A stretch of 64,000 nt of DNA from Glaciihabitans arcticus. Lineage in GTDB: Bacteria; Actinomycetota; Actinomycetes; Actinomycetales; Microbacteriaceae. The stretch lies in the NCBI RefSeq assembly GCF_004310685.1, contig NZ_SISG01000001.1, positions 248,001-312,000 of the forward strand. The letters run 5' to 3'. The position numbers and the translations under genes were made by a program. Below are positions 17,564 to 26,275 of the stretch, piece by piece. The notes under the pieces are model-generated. The model made no database searches. It was not told where the DNA came from and saw nothing but the letters and a program-made list of their open reading frames with translations. Numbering within the stretch: position 1 is the first letter of the stretch; every line of letters starts with the position of its first letter.

Positions 17564-18592
17564 ATGGAATTCGGCGCAGTACTGCAGACCAACCCGCCCG
17601 CCTCACGCACCGTGCACCTCGCCAAGCTCGCCGAGCAGCACGGGTTCGAGTACGTCTGGACCTTCGACTCGCACCTGCTCTGGCAGGAGCCCTACGTGAT
17701 CTACAGCCAGATCCTGGCCGAGACGAACCGCATCATCGTGGGCCCCATGGTCACCAACCCGGCCACCCGCGACTGGACCGTGACGGCCTCGACCTACGCG
17801 ACCCTCAACGAGATGTACGGCAACCGCACCATCTGCGGCATCGGCCGCGGCGACTCGGCTGTACGTGTGACCAACGGCGCCCCGACGACGCTCAAGACGC
17901 TGCGGGAGTCGATTCACGTCATCCGGGAACTGGCGAACTCTCGTTCGGTCGAGTACAACGGCGCGCAGCTGCAGTTCCCGTGGAGCCGCGGGTCGAAGCT
18001 CGACGTCTGGGTGGCCGCGTACGGCCCGCTCGCGCTCAAGCTGACCGGTGAGGTCGGGGACGGCTTCATCCTGCAGATGGCCGATCTCGATGTCGCGAAG
18101 TGGATGATCGAGACAGTCCGCACGGCGGCCTCCAATGCGGGCCGCGACCCGATGTCGATCAAGTTCTGCGTCGCGGCGCCCATGTACGTGACGGACGGCT
18201 CGGAGGCGGCACTCACCCACGCCCGCGACCAGTCCCGCTGGTTCGGTGGCATGGTGGGCAACCACGTGGCCGACATCGTCGCCAAGTACGGCGAGGGCTC
18301 GGATGTGCCCACCGCGCTCACCGACTACATCAAGGGTCGCGAGGGCTACGACTACAACGAGCACGGTCGCGCGGGCAACACGCACGCCGACTTCGTGCCC
18401 GACGAGATCGTCGACCGGTTCTGCGTGCTCGGAACGGCCGAGGAGCACATCGAGAAGCTCACCGCCCTCAAGGCGATCGGTGTCGACCAGTTCGCCGGAT
18501 ACCTGCAGCACGACAACAAGGAGGAGACCCTCCGCGTCTACGGCGAGACCGTCATCCCGGCCATGCGCGACGTCATCGTGGCGAAGGTATGA
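17564..18592 (+). CDS. LLM-class F420-dependent oxidoreductase of the pyrimidine operon
   Basis: A 342-residue luciferase-like enzyme related to methylene-tetrahydromethanopterin reductase (TIGR03842 type, from memory). Seen: MEFGAVLQTNPP, YVWTFDSHLLWQEPYV, GPMVTNPATRDWTVTAS, CGIGRGDSAVRV, WVAAYGPLALKLTGEVGDG. It lies between dihydropyrimidinase and the ABC importer, in the place where dihydropyrimidine dehydrogenase would be expected; no PydA/PreT-PreA type gene is present. It may reduce uracil or thymine with F420H2, or attack the ring as RutA does. That role is inference. Its stop overlaps the permease ATG (ATGA). Confidence 0.85.
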   Translation: MEFGAVLQTNPPASRTVHLAKLAEQHGFEYVWTFDSHLLWQEPYVIYSQILAETNRIIVGPMVTNPATRDWTVTASTYATLNEMYGNRTICGIGRGDSAVRVTNGAPTTLKTLRESIHVIRELANSRSVEYNGAQLQFPWSRGSKLDVWVAAYGPLALKLTGEVGDGFILQMADLDVAKWMIETVRTAASNAGRDPMSIKFCVAAPMYVTDGSEAALTHARDQSRWFGGMVGNHVADIVAKYGEGSDVPTALTDYIKGREGYDYNEHGRAGNTHADFVPDEIVDRFCVLGTAEEHIEKLTALKAIGVDQFAGYLQHDNKEETLRVYGETVIPAMRDVIVAKV

Positions 18593-19485
18593 CCGGCCGC
18601 GCCAGGGGTGCGCTCTGGGGGGTTCTCGGTGTCGTCGCGCTGCTCGGCGCGTGGGAGCTCTACAAATTTCTCGGGCCGGCCGCAGGATTCGTCGTCGGTG
18701 CGACCGAGGGCGAGACCGGCTCGGGCGTGATGCTGCTGCCGCGCACCAACGATCGCGCGATGCCGCACATCTGGGACATGATCGCTCGCCTCGGTGCGTC
18801 GGCGAGCGGGGGCAACACGCCGCCGCTGTACGTCGCGGTGATCACCGCCGGTCTCACGACCCTCGGTATCGCTGCGGTCGGTTGGATCATCGGCATCGTC
18901 GTCGGATCGTTCCTCGGTGCCGTCATGCAGCGCTGGCGTCTCGCCGAGGCGGGACTGCTGCCCTGGATCGTGGTGAGCCAGACGATTCCGCTCATCGCCT
19001 TCGCGCCGATCATCAACACGATCGGCACGCAGGCCAGCCGTGGCTCGGCATTCGACTGGCCGCAGTGGCTCTCGGTCGCGATCATCGCCTCGTACCTGTC
19101 ATTCTTCCCGATCGCCGTCGGCGTTCTGCGCGGCCTCGAGTCGCCCGACCGGATGCACCTCGACCTCATGCGCACGTACGCTGCGGGGTACTGGCAGACG
19201 CTGTTCCGGCTGCGCATCCCCGCGGCCATCCCGCACTTGCTTCCCGCTCTCCGGCTCGCGGCGGCGAGCGCCGTCGTCGGTGCGGTCGTCGCGGAGGTAT
19301 CAATCGGCATGCAGGGCGGCATCGGCCGCATGCTCATCCAGCTCGCCGGGCAGGGATCGAGCGACCCCGCTGCGCCCTGGGGGCCGACCATCGGGTCGGT
19401 CGCGCTCGGACTCGTCGCTGCGGGCACCGTTGCCCTCATCGGCCTCACGCTGAAGAACTACCGCAGGGGAGAACAGACCGCATGA
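18589..19485 (+). CDS. ABC transporter permease (SsuC/TauC type)
   Basis: A 298-residue permease with about six helices of the BPD_transp_1 fold. The EAA-type loop is in LMRTYAAGYWQTLFRLRIPAAIPHLLPALR near residue 200 (two halves). The ATG at 18589 overlaps the LLM stop; a long in-frame extension into that gene is not credible. It pairs with the second permease at 20273 to form the membrane channel of an NMT1/THI5-type importer, probably for a pyrimidine or related heterocycle. Confidence 0.87.
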   Translation: MTGRARGALWGVLGVVALLGAWELYKFLGPAAGFVVGATEGETGSGVMLLPRTNDRAMPHIWDMIARLGASASGGNTPPLYVAVITAGLTTLGIAAVGWIIGIVVGSFLGAVMQRWRLAEAGLLPWIVVSQTIPLIAFAPIINTIGTQASRGSAFDWPQWLSVAIIASYLSFFPIAVGVLRGLESPDRMHLDLMRTYAAGYWQTLFRLRIPAAIPHLLPALRLAAASAVVGAVVAEVSIGMQGGIGRMLIQLAGQGSSDPAAPWGPTIGSVALGLVAAGTVALIGLTLKNYRRGEQTA

Positions 19486-20276
19486 CCACCGAATACGCAG
19501 TACGCGCAACAGGGGTCGGCAAGACGTTCCCCACGAAGGCTGGGGACGTCGTCGCTCTCACCGAGGTCGAGCTGACGGTGTCGGCGGGGGAGTTCGTCTC
19601 CCTCATCGGCCCCTCCGGCTGTGGCAAGTCCACGCTCCTCCGGCTCATCGCCGACCTCGACGGTGCGACCACCGGCGAGCTCGAGATCTTCGGCAAGCCG
19701 GCCGCGAAGGCGCGCGTCGACCAGGACTACGGCATCGCCTTCCAGCAGGCGGGACTGCTGCCGTGGCGCACGGTCGGCGGCAACATCGCGCTGCCGCTCG
19801 AACTGCACGGCATGGCGAAGCCCGACCGGGCGAAACGCGTTGCCGATCTCGCGGAGCTCGTTGGGCTCTCCGATTTCATCGATCGCTTTCCCGACCAGCT
19901 ATCGGGCGGAATGCAGCAGCGCGTGGCGATCGCGCGGTCGCTCGCCGAACAGCCGCGACTGCTGCTGATGGACGAGCCCTTCGGCGCACTCGACGAGATG
20001 ACCCGCGAGTACCTGCAGGGCGAGCTCACGCGCATCGCGAAGGAGACCGGCGCCGCTGTGGTGTTCGTCACCCACTCGATCCCTGAGGCGGTCTTCCTCT
20101 CCGACCGCGTCGTTGTCATGAGCCCTCGACCCGGGCGCATCACCGACATCATCGAGACTCCTCTCGGGGACGCCCGGGATGAGGCGCTGCGCGAGTCGCC
20201 CGAGTACTTCGAGCGGGTGACCGCCGTTCGCGAAGCACTGCACGGCACTCCCGTGGAGAGGGCGAACGAGCGATGA
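19482..20276 (+). CDS. ABC transporter ATP-binding protein (nitrate/sulfonate/pyrimidine type)
   Basis: A 264-residue ATPase of the SsuB/TauB/ThiZ group. Walker A is GPSGCGKSTLLRL, the Q-loop is QQAGLLPWRTV, the signature is [16 protein letters not shown], Walker B is LLLMDEPFGALDEMT, and the switch His lies in FVTHSIPEAV. Both ends overlap neighbours by four bases (ATGA), so the subunits are translationally coupled. Confidence 0.9.
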   Translation: MTTEYAVRATGVGKTFPTKAGDVVALTEVELTVSAGEFVSLIGPSGCGKSTLLRLIADLDGATTGELEIFGKPAAKARVDQDYGIAFQQAGLLPWRTVGGNIALPLELHGMAKPDRAKRVADLAELVGLSDFIDRFPDQLSGGMQQRVAIARSLAEQPRLLLMDEPFGALDEMTREYLQGELTRIAKETGAAVVFVTHSIPEAVFLSDRVVVMSPRPGRITDIIETPLGDARDEALRESPEYFERVTAVREALHGTPVERANER

Positions 20277-21046
20277 ACGCTGTGCAGTCGCTGCCGGGTT
20301 GGGTGCGCTTCGCGGCGCCGGTCGTCGTCGGCGTACTGATGCTCGGCCTCTGGGTGCTCGTCGTCGACGTGCTGGACGCGGCACCGCGCGCCCTGCCCAG
20401 TCCGTTCGCCATCATTACCGAGATCGGGCTGCGCTTCGGCATTATCACCGAAGACATGGCGATCACCGCGACCAACGCCCTGCTCGGGCTCGCGCTCGGC
20501 GCCGTCGTCGCGATCCTGCTGGCCGCGCTCGCCGCCACCTTCCGTCCCATCGACGGCATGCTCGCGCCGCTCGTGGCCGCGATAGCGGTGGTACCGATCG
20601 TGGCGCTCACCCCCATCCTGAACACCATGTTCGGGGCGTCCAGCCAGTTCGGCCGTATGTCGGTCGCGGCGATCGCGGCCTTCGTGCCGGTGTTCGTGAA
20701 CGTGCTGCGCGGCCTGCGCCAGACGCGGCCCGTGCACCGCGACCTGCTGCGTGCATCCGCGGCATCGCCGTGGCAGACCTTCAGTGTGCTGACCCTGCCG
20801 ACCGCACTGCCTTACCTGCTCACCGGCCTGCGCATCGCGAGCTCGGTCGCCGTGATCGCGGCCCTCGTCGCCGAGTACTTCGGTGGTCCCGCCGACGGTA
20901 TCGGCACCGCTATCGCCACCTATGCCAAGTCGGGGCGCGCATCGCTCGCCTTCGCCTACGTCGCCGGCGGCATCGCTATCGGCCTCGCCCTCTTCCTCGT
21001 CACCGGGCTGCTCGAGCGCCTGGTGACGAGGAGAAGACCGGTCTGA
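20273..21046 (+). CDS. ABC transporter permease (second subunit)
   Basis: A 257-residue permease with six helices. The coupling region is LRASAASPWQTFSVLTLPTA and then LPYLLTGLRIASSVAVIAAL. It is only distantly similar to the first permease, so the channel is heterodimeric. The binding-protein gene follows after 48 bp. Confidence 0.87.
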   Translation: MNAVQSLPGWVRFAAPVVVGVLMLGLWVLVVDVLDAAPRALPSPFAIITEIGLRFGIITEDMAITATNALLGLALGAVVAILLAALAATFRPIDGMLAPLVAAIAVVPIVALTPILNTMFGASSQFGRMSVAAIAAFVPVFVNVLRGLRQTRPVHRDLLRASAASPWQTFSVLTLPTALPYLLTGLRIASSVAVIAALVAEYFGGPADGIGTAIATYAKSGRASLAFAYVAGGIAIGLALFLVTGLLERLVTRRRPV

Positions 21047-21094
21047 CCGGGCACCACCCGCATCACCCCCAATCCGCACCACGAAAGGAACAGC

Positions 21095-22264
21095 ATGAGA
21101 CACAGCATTCGACGCGGCCTCACCGTCGCATCCGTCGCCGTTGTATCGGCAATCGCACTCAGCGCATGTGCCGGCCCGGCCGCCGACCCGGGATCCTCCG
21201 AGGATTTCGAGCCGCTCACCTCGATCAAGCTGCAGCTGCAGTGGCTGCCCCAGTCGCAGTTCGCCGGCTACTACGTGGCACTCGATAAGGGCTACTTCGA
21301 GGAGGAGGGCTTCGACTCGGTCGACATCATCCCGAGCGGTGGCGACATCGTGCCGCAGGACGCGCTCGTGAACGGTGACGTCGACTTCGCAGTCGCTTGG
21401 GTACCCAAGGTCCTGGGAACCCTCGAGGCGACCGGTGCAGAGCTTACCGACATCGCGCAGGTCTACCAGAAGTCCGGCACCCTGCAGGTGTCGTTCAAGG
21501 GTGACGGTGTCGAGTCGGTCGAAGACTTCGAGGGCAAGCGCATCGGTTCGTGGGGCTTCGGAAACGAGTGGGAGATCTTCGCCGCGATGGCCGCCGACGG
21601 ACTCGACGCCTCGAGCGTGAAGGTCACGACGCAGGACTTCTCGATGAACGCCCTGCTCGATGGAGACGTGGACGCCGCACAGGCGATGACCTACAACGAG
21701 TGGGCGCAGATCCTCGAGGTGGAGAACCCCGCGACGGGCGAGCTCTACCAGCCCGAGGACTTCGACGTCGTGTCGTACGAGGACACCGAGGGGGCCATGC
21801 TCCAGGACGCCATCTGGGCCGACACCGAGCGCCTCGACGACCCGGCCTACGCCGACGCGTCGGTGCGTTTCCTCAAGGCCGTCACCAAGGGATGGATCTT
21901 CGCCCGTGACAACCCCGAGGAAGCAGCGACCATCACGTACGACGCCGCTGTTGCCGCTGGCGAGGGTGGGGCCTTCCCGGTCGGACCGAACCACCAGCTG
22001 TGGCAGATGAACGAGGTCAACAAGCTCATCTGGGCCGGTGGAGACTTCGGCACGATCGACGAGGCAGCCTGGGCCAAGACCGTCAAGGGCGCACTCGCTG
22101 CGGTCAACCAGGACGGTCTCCCGCTCATCACCGAGGAGCCGCTCGAGTCGGCGTACTCGAACGACTACACCACGAAGGCACTTGCTGAGCTCGAAGAGGA
22201 GGGCGTGACCGTCGGCGGCGAGTATACCCCGCTCGACGTTGTGCTCACCAAGGGCGGGCAGTAA
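21095..22264 (+). CDS. NMT1/THI5-like substrate-binding lipoprotein
   Basis: A 389-residue lipoprotein: signal SVAVVSAIALSACAG, acidic linker, then the NMT1/THI5 domain with IKLQLQWLPQSQFAGYYVA, YFEEEGFDSVDIIPSGGDI and DVDFAVAWVPKVLGTLEATG. Proteins of this group bind pyrimidine precursors of thiamine, riboflavin or nucleobase-like ligands. Its place between the ring-opening enzymes and the aminotransferase suggests that it captures the pyrimidine the operon degrades. An AAAGGA ribosome-binding region precedes the ATG. Confidence 0.87.
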   Translation: MRHSIRRGLTVASVAVVSAIALSACAGPAADPGSSEDFEPLTSIKLQLQWLPQSQFAGYYVALDKGYFEEEGFDSVDIIPSGGDIVPQDALVNGDVDFAVAWVPKVLGTLEATGAELTDIAQVYQKSGTLQVSFKGDGVESVEDFEGKRIGSWGFGNEWEIFAAMAADGLDASSVKVTTQDFSMNALLDGDVDAAQAMTYNEWAQILEVENPATGELYQPEDFDVVSYEDTEGAMLQDAIWADTERLDDPAYADASVRFLKAVTKGWIFARDNPEEAATITYDAAVAAGEGGAFPVGPNHQLWQMNEVNKLIWAGGDFGTIDEAAWAKTVKGALAAVNQDGLPLITEEPLESAYSNDYTTKALAELEEEGVTVGGEYTPLDVVLTKGGQ

Positions 22265-22276
22265 CAAATACCCTTG

Positions 22277-22310
22277 GGGTGGGCGGCCTTCGGGTCGTCC
22301 ACCCCCTCTC
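22277..22310 (+). terminator. Intercistronic hairpin after the binding-protein gene
   Basis: GGGTGGGCGGCC (22277-22288) and GGTCGTCCACCC (22293-22304) form a 12-bp stem with two G-U pairs closed by a TTCG loop, then CCTCTCTTT. It can act as a partial terminator or 3' stabiliser that raises binding-protein mRNA over the downstream aminotransferase. Confidence 0.6.
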
Positions 22311-22334
22311 TTTGATCCAACACGGGAGCACACC

Positions 22335-23666
22335 ATGACCGACCTGAATCCGGCTGACGGCATCCTCGCCCACGACCTCGATCGGGCCCACGTCTTCCAC
22401 TCCTGGAGCGCCCAGGCGGCGCTCAACCCGTTCGTCATCGCGGGCGGTTCCGGAAGCACCATCTGGGACTACGACGGCAAGCACTACCTCGACTTCTCGA
22501 GCCAGCTCGTCAACACCAATATCGGCCACCAGCACCCCGCCGTCGTGAACGCCATCAAGGCGCAGGCCGACCTGCTGACGACCGTCGCCCCCGCACACGG
22601 TAACCTCGCCCGCGGTGAGGCAGCGAAGCGCATCCTCGGCCTTGCCGGTCCCCGGTTCGGCAAGGTCTTCTTCACCAACGGCGGTGCAGATGCCAATGAG
22701 AATGCAATCAGGATGGCGCGGCTCACGACCGGTCGCGACAAGGTTCTCTCGACCTACCGCAGCTATCACGGCAACACCGGTGCCGCCGTCGTCGCGACGG
22801 GGGACTGGCGTCGGGTTCCCAACGAGTTCGCGCGTGGACACGTGCACTTCTTCGGGCCGTTCTCCTACCGCACCGAGTTCTGGTCGGACTCGCCCGAGCA
22901 GGAGTCGGAGCGCGCGCTGCGCCACCTCGAGCGCGTGATTCAGTCGGAGGGTCCCTCGTCGATCGCCGTGATCCTGCTCGAGACGATTCCCGGCACGGCC
23001 GGCGTGCTTGTTCCGCCGCCCGGCTACCTCGAGGGCGTGCGTGCCCTCGCGGACCGCTACGACATCGTGCTCATCTTCGACGAGGTCATGTGCGGGTTCG
23101 GCCGTACGGGCGAGTGGTTCGCATGGCAGGGTTCGGCCGTGGCCGAGAGCCCGGTCATCCCGGATCTGATCACCTTTGCGAAGGGCGTCAACTCGGGCTA
23201 CGTGCCCGTCGGTGGTGTGATCATCTCGGAGTCGATCGCGAACGCGTTCGAGCACGAGGTGTTCCCGGGCGGGCTCACCTACTCGGGGCACCCGCTCGCG
23301 ATGGCGTCGATCGTCGGCGCCCTGGATGCGATGGAGTCCGAGGGCATCGTGCGCAATGCAGCGTCCGTCGGTGCCGAGCACATCGGGCCGGGTCTCGCGG
23401 CCCTGGCCGAGAAGCACCCCATGATCGGCGAGGTACGTGGTGTCGGCGTGTTCTGGGCGCTTGACCTGGTGGATGACCCGGCCACCCGTGCCCCGATCTC
23501 CACGGCGGTCATCGGGCAGCTGAAGAAGGAACTCAAGACGCGCGGCCTGCTGCCGTTCGCGGCGGACAACCGCATCCACGTGGTGCCGCCGTGCATCGTC
23601 ACCCCGGACGAGGTCGCCCAGGCACTCGACATCTACGACGAGGCGTTCACGGCAGTCACCGCCTGA
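22335..23666 (+). CDS. Class III aminotransferase, probable beta-alanine:pyruvate type
   Basis: A 443-residue PLP enzyme of the omega-aminotransferase group. It has the motifs GSTIWDYDGKHYLDFSSQLV, FTNGGADANENAIRMAR, IFDEVMCGFGRTGEWFAW and the PLP lysine in ITFAKGVNSGYVPVGG. In an operon making beta-alanine from uracil it most likely converts beta-alanine to malonate semialdehyde. ATG 22335 follows GGGAGCACACC; the longer frame upstream runs through the hairpin and is not used. It overlaps the next gene by one base. Confidence 0.88.
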   Translation: MTDLNPADGILAHDLDRAHVFHSWSAQAALNPFVIAGGSGSTIWDYDGKHYLDFSSQLVNTNIGHQHPAVVNAIKAQADLLTTVAPAHGNLARGEAAKRILGLAGPRFGKVFFTNGGADANENAIRMARLTTGRDKVLSTYRSYHGNTGAAVVATGDWRRVPNEFARGHVHFFGPFSYRTEFWSDSPEQESERALRHLERVIQSEGPSSIAVILLETIPGTAGVLVPPPGYLEGVRALADRYDIVLIFDEVMCGFGRTGEWFAWQGSAVAESPVIPDLITFAKGVNSGYVPVGGVIISESIANAFEHEVFPGGLTYSGHPLAMASIVGALDAMESEGIVRNAASVGAEHIGPGLAALAEKHPMIGEVRGVGVFWALDLVDDPATRAPISTAVIGQLKKELKTRGLLPFAADNRIHVVPPCIVTPDEVAQALDIYDEAFTAVTA

Positions 23667-24238
23667 TGCGACGCGTAGCCGCAGTGGTGCTGGCCGTGGC
23701 GCTCCTGCCTGCGTTGGGCGGCTGCGTCTCGGCGCTGGACGTGCTGGATGTCGTCTTTCCCGAGCCCGGACCAGAGGAGCCGTACGTGCCGAGTCCCGAA
23801 GAGCTGGTAGTCCCGGAGCGGTTCACCATCATCCCCGACCCCTGGCAGGCCAGGTATGTGGGTGTGCTCGACGACGGCAGGCAGTACTTCGCGACGGCGG
23901 ATGTCGACCTCCTCACCGACAAGGGCTACGTCTCCGTCTACTACTGGGCGGCGGACGGTTCGTTCGAGAGCGCCGATATCGATGAGTTCGCAGAGCTTGC
24001 CGACATCGAATCCGGTGGTCTCTCTGCTGCGGTCGACGCTCGCCACAAGGAGCTCGCGGGTGCAACGATCGAGCCCATAACCGTTGCACCGTTCTCGATC
24101 GAGCAGGACGGCATCACCTTCGGCTTCATCGCTCGTGGTCCGGATTCGAAACTTTACGACATCGCATCCGTGACGCACATGCCCAACGATGACATGGTCT
24201 ACTACTGGCCCTGGGATGGCGAAGGCTACGACACCTGA
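23666..24238 (+). CDS. Hypothetical lipoprotein
   Basis: A 190-residue protein with a lipoprotein signal (AVVLAVALLPALGGC), a Pro/Glu-rich linker and a globular part without a family I recognise (WQARYVGVLDDGRQYFATAD, then SVYYWAADG, ending in YYWPWDGEGYDT). The ATG overlaps the aminotransferase stop (TGATG), so it is the last gene of the pyrimidine operon, but nothing in the sequence ties it to catabolism. Confidence 0.75.
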   Translation: MRRVAAVVLAVALLPALGGCVSALDVLDVVFPEPGPEEPYVPSPEELVVPERFTIIPDPWQARYVGVLDDGRQYFATADVDLLTDKGYVSVYYWAADGSFESADIDEFAELADIESGGLSAAVDARHKELAGATIEPITVAPFSIEQDGITFGFIARGPDSKLYDIASVTHMPNDDMVYYWPWDGEGYDT

Positions 24239-24310
24239 TCCGTGTGGTGGGCTCGGCAGCGTGCTCATGGGAAACTTGAACCTCACACAGTTTTGAAAGA
24301 GAGCATTGCA

Positions 24311-25000
24311 ATGGCCGAGTCCAAGAAGTCCGCAAAGAACGAGAAGGCGGAGACGCTGTCGAAGCGTGAGCTCAAGCGCGCAGCCAAGAAGGCCGCGAAG
24401 GAAGCCGCCCAGGTCGAGAAGAAGCTGAAGAAGGCCGCGCGTCTCGCTGCCAAGCAGCTCAAGCGCGATGCCAAGCTCGCGGGCAAGCGCGTCGTCGAGA
24501 CGGCCGCCGCTACTGGTGCCGCCGTCGTCGCAGCGACCGAGGCAGCATCCGAGCAGATTCAGGATGCCGCCGCCACCCAGAAGGCCGCCGACAAGGCGGA
24601 GGCCAGGTCCGAGGCGAAGGCCGCCAAGGCTGCGCCAGCGAAGAAGGCTGCCGCAACGAAGGCTCCTGCAAGCAAGGCCGTAGCTTCCAAGGCTCCTGCA
24701 GCAAAGGTTGCCGCTCCCAAGGTCGCGCCCGCGAAGGCCGCTGCCGCGAAGGCCGCTCCCGCGAAGGCGGCTGCTCCCAAGGCTGCGCCCGCGAAGGCCG
24801 CTGCTCCCAAGGTCGCTCCCGCGAAGGCTGCGCCCGCCAAGGCCGCTGCTCCCAAGGCTGCGCCCGCCCAGGCCGCAGTGCCCGCCGCCACCCCCTCAGC
24901 AGCCCCCACGGTTGCCGCCCTGCGCGCGCAGGCCAAGGCCGCGGGCAAGACCGGCTACAGCTCGCTCAACCGCGCACAGCTCGAGGAGCTGCTCAAGTAG
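24311..25000 (+). CDS. Lys/Ala-rich histone-like protein with C-terminal Rho_N/SAP-like motif
   Basis: A 229-residue highly basic protein. Residues 1-75 are charged helices ([20 protein letters not shown]); residues 95-195 are a low-complexity array of AAPAKAA and AAPKVAPAK units; the last 30 residues ([20 protein letters not shown] then RAQLEELLK) resemble a SAP/Rho N-terminal nucleic-acid-binding helix pair. It is probably a nucleoid-associated DNA- or RNA-binding protein. GAAAGAGAG precedes the ATG, and a terminator follows its stop. Confidence 0.8.
   Translation: MAESKKSAKNEKAETLSKRELKRAAKKAAKEAAQVEKKLKKAARLAAKQLKRDAKLAGKRVVETAAATGAAVVAATEAASEQIQDAAATQKAADKAEARSEAKAAKAAPAKKAAATKAPASKAVASKAPAAKVAAPKVAPAKAAAAKAAPAKAAAPKAAPAKAAAPKVAPAKAAPAKAAAPKAAPAQAAVPAATPSAAPTVAALRAQAKAAGKTGYSSLNRAQLEELLK
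24700..24880 (+). repeat. Tandem degenerate repeat encoding [10 protein letters not shown] units
   Basis: Codon-level repetition of GCxCCCxxGAAGGCCGCTGC-type blocks inside the histone-like gene. Repeated DNA of this kind changes length by slippage, so the copy number may vary between strains. Confidence 0.6.
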
Positions 25001-25017
25001 CTTCTGCGAATCAGTCG

Positions 25018-25056
25018 GGGCCGTCGTATCGGAAGATGCGACGGCCTCTTCTGTTG
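25018..25056 (+). terminator. Rho-independent terminator after the histone-like gene
   Basis: GGCCGTCG (25019-25026) and CGACGGCC (25039-25046) form a perfect 8-bp stem with a 12-nt loop, followed by TCTTCTGTT. Confidence 0.75.
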
Positions 25057-25427
25057 AGGCGACCGCGACCGAGGTCGGCGGCCTGGCCCGACGGTCGTGG
25101 ATGATCTCGTAGCGAGCGAGGTAGCCGATGAAGATCGTCAGGAAAGCACTCGCGAAGGGGACGGCCCGGGTCCTGCGGGCCATCATCCCGGCGACCGCGC
25201 ACGCCGCGAATAGTTCGATGGTGCGCTGCGGCACCGAGACGGCTCATCCGATGAGGTGCGGCGCGAAGACGTCGACCGAGGGCATCTAGCCGTCAGCGGA
25301 GGGCACGTAGCTCGTGCGGAGCGTCCACGTCGTGATCGCGTCGGTCACGAGCGCGGTGCTGACCACGCCGAGTCTCGTGGCGACCGCTCCGCGTGGGACA
25401 GCTCGACTGTCCAGGGAAGGGCGTCGT
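25057..25427. other. Poorly coding stretch with two doubtful minus-strand frames
   Basis: About 370 bases without a convincing gene. A minus-strand frame 25234-24896 (GTG start, 112 codons) begins with a plausible membrane helix (FASAFLTIFIGYLARYEIIH), but it reads through the terminator and 105 bases into the histone-like gene on the opposite strand. A 50-codon frame 25438-25286 overlaps the end of the DUF7882 gene by 11 bp. Either could be a small real gene or the decayed remains of one; I recognise neither. Confidence 0.3.
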
Positions 25428-25748
25428 TCATCGTTCATCCTTGTGTGCACCGGTCGGTTCGTCGATGTAGACCATGCCTCCGGGGCGGTTCGCTGACTGC
25501 AACAACTGATCGACCCAGTCTGGGTTGATGGACGGCTGCCGGGTGCCGCGGAAGCGGTAGAACAGCGGAACGGCGGGGTGCAGCCAGACCGCGTTTCGCC
25601 CTCCGCCGGCACTCGCTTCGATCACCCAGGAGAAGGTGAAGGACTCGTTGCGGCGTAGCTTCGCCGTGATGGCGACCTGGAGATGCGCGAGGGCCCGGTC
25701 GTCGAAGTCGATCTCTATGCCACTGCTGCCATACAGCAATGTGCCCAT
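25428..25748 (-). CDS. DUF7882 family protein
   Basis: A 106-residue protein starting MGTLLYGSSGIEIDFDDR and continuing LAHLQVAITAKLRRNESFTF and SWVIEASAGGGRNAVWLHP. This is a short family typical of Microbacteriaceae, sometimes mislabelled as DNA ligase in databases. GAGGAGGTCAC stands directly before the ATG at 25748. The function is unknown; there are no membrane helices and no catalytic motif that I can name. Confidence 0.8.
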   Translation of the reverse strand: MGTLLYGSSGIEIDFDDRALAHLQVAITAKLRRNESFTFSWVIEASAGGGRNAVWLHPAVPLFYRFRGTRQPSINPDWVDQLLQSANRPGGMVYIDEPTGAHKDER

Positions 25749-25800
25749 GTGACCTCCTCGGTCAGAACACACGTTAGACCGCGAGGTGAGTGTCACCTAT

Positions 25801-25821
25801 CTGTCATCCCGGGGTTGACAG
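25801..25821. promoter_or_regulatory. Inverted repeat over the -35 of the HTH-protein gene
   Basis: CTGTCA-TCCCGGGGT-TGACAG is a 21-bp inverted repeat. Its right arm contains the -35 TTGACA (25815-25820), which lies 17 bp before GAGAGT (25838-25843), six bases before the ATG at 25850. A related block CCCGGGGTGACAG recurs at 25863-25875 inside the first codons. Binding here would shut the promoter; the product of 25850 has an HTH and is the obvious candidate. Confidence 0.5.
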
Positions 25822-25849
25822 GTATTCCCGCTCGTGGGAGAGTCGACGC

Positions 25850-26275
25850 ATGAATAGACAACCCCGGGGTGACAGATGGCGGGATGTCCTCGCTCACCGC
25901 CCCGAACACCAGCGTGAGGCGACCACCGAGCGCTTCCGCGCGGCCGGCATCTCCGTCGAGCTCGTGCAGAGCGCCCTGGCGGATGGCGGCGACGCCCTGC
26001 ACGCAGCCGCGAGCTCGGGCGGGGACGACCGCTTCCACGGCTTCGGGGGAAACCTCGGCGCCGCCCTCCTCGCGGCCGAGGTCTCCACCCTCGCCGCTCA
26101 TCTCGTTTCACGTGCGTCTGCCGTGCGGGCCATAGCCGTCGAGTTTCTGCTCGACGACTACTCCGCCGTGGCTGTGGCCACCGCGCTCGGGGTCTCCCGC
26201 CAGAAGGTCTACGACATCGGCAAGGGCGGCTCCACCACACCATTCATCGAGACAGTCCCCTGGAGCGAATCATGA
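25850..26275 (+). CDS. Small protein with C-terminal helix-turn-helix
   Basis: A 141-residue protein. The first half is unrecognised; the C-terminal part reads VATALGVSRQKVYDIGKG, a typical HTH recognition segment. The promoter repeat at 25801-25821 suggests autoregulation. The stop overlaps the membrane-protein ATG (ATGA), so the two act as a pair, perhaps with the membrane protein as a sensor or partner. Function unknown. Confidence 0.7.
   Translation: MNRQPRGDRWRDVLAHRPEHQREATTERFRAAGISVELVQSALADGGDALHAAASSGGDDRFHGFGGNLGAALLAAEVSTLAAHLVSRASAVRAIAVEFLLDDYSAVAVATALGVSRQKVYDIGKGGSTTPFIETVPWSES

Noticed and set aside
19727-22462. Minus-strand open frame of about 910 codons across the ABC importer
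   Set aside because: Antisense shadow: it crosses three coupled plus-strand genes and a hairpin, with no start signal or recognisable fold.
24896-25234. 112-codon minus-strand frame next to the histone-like gene
   Set aside because: It reads through a clear terminator and over 100 bases into the opposite gene; it is kept only as a doubtful remnant in the region note.
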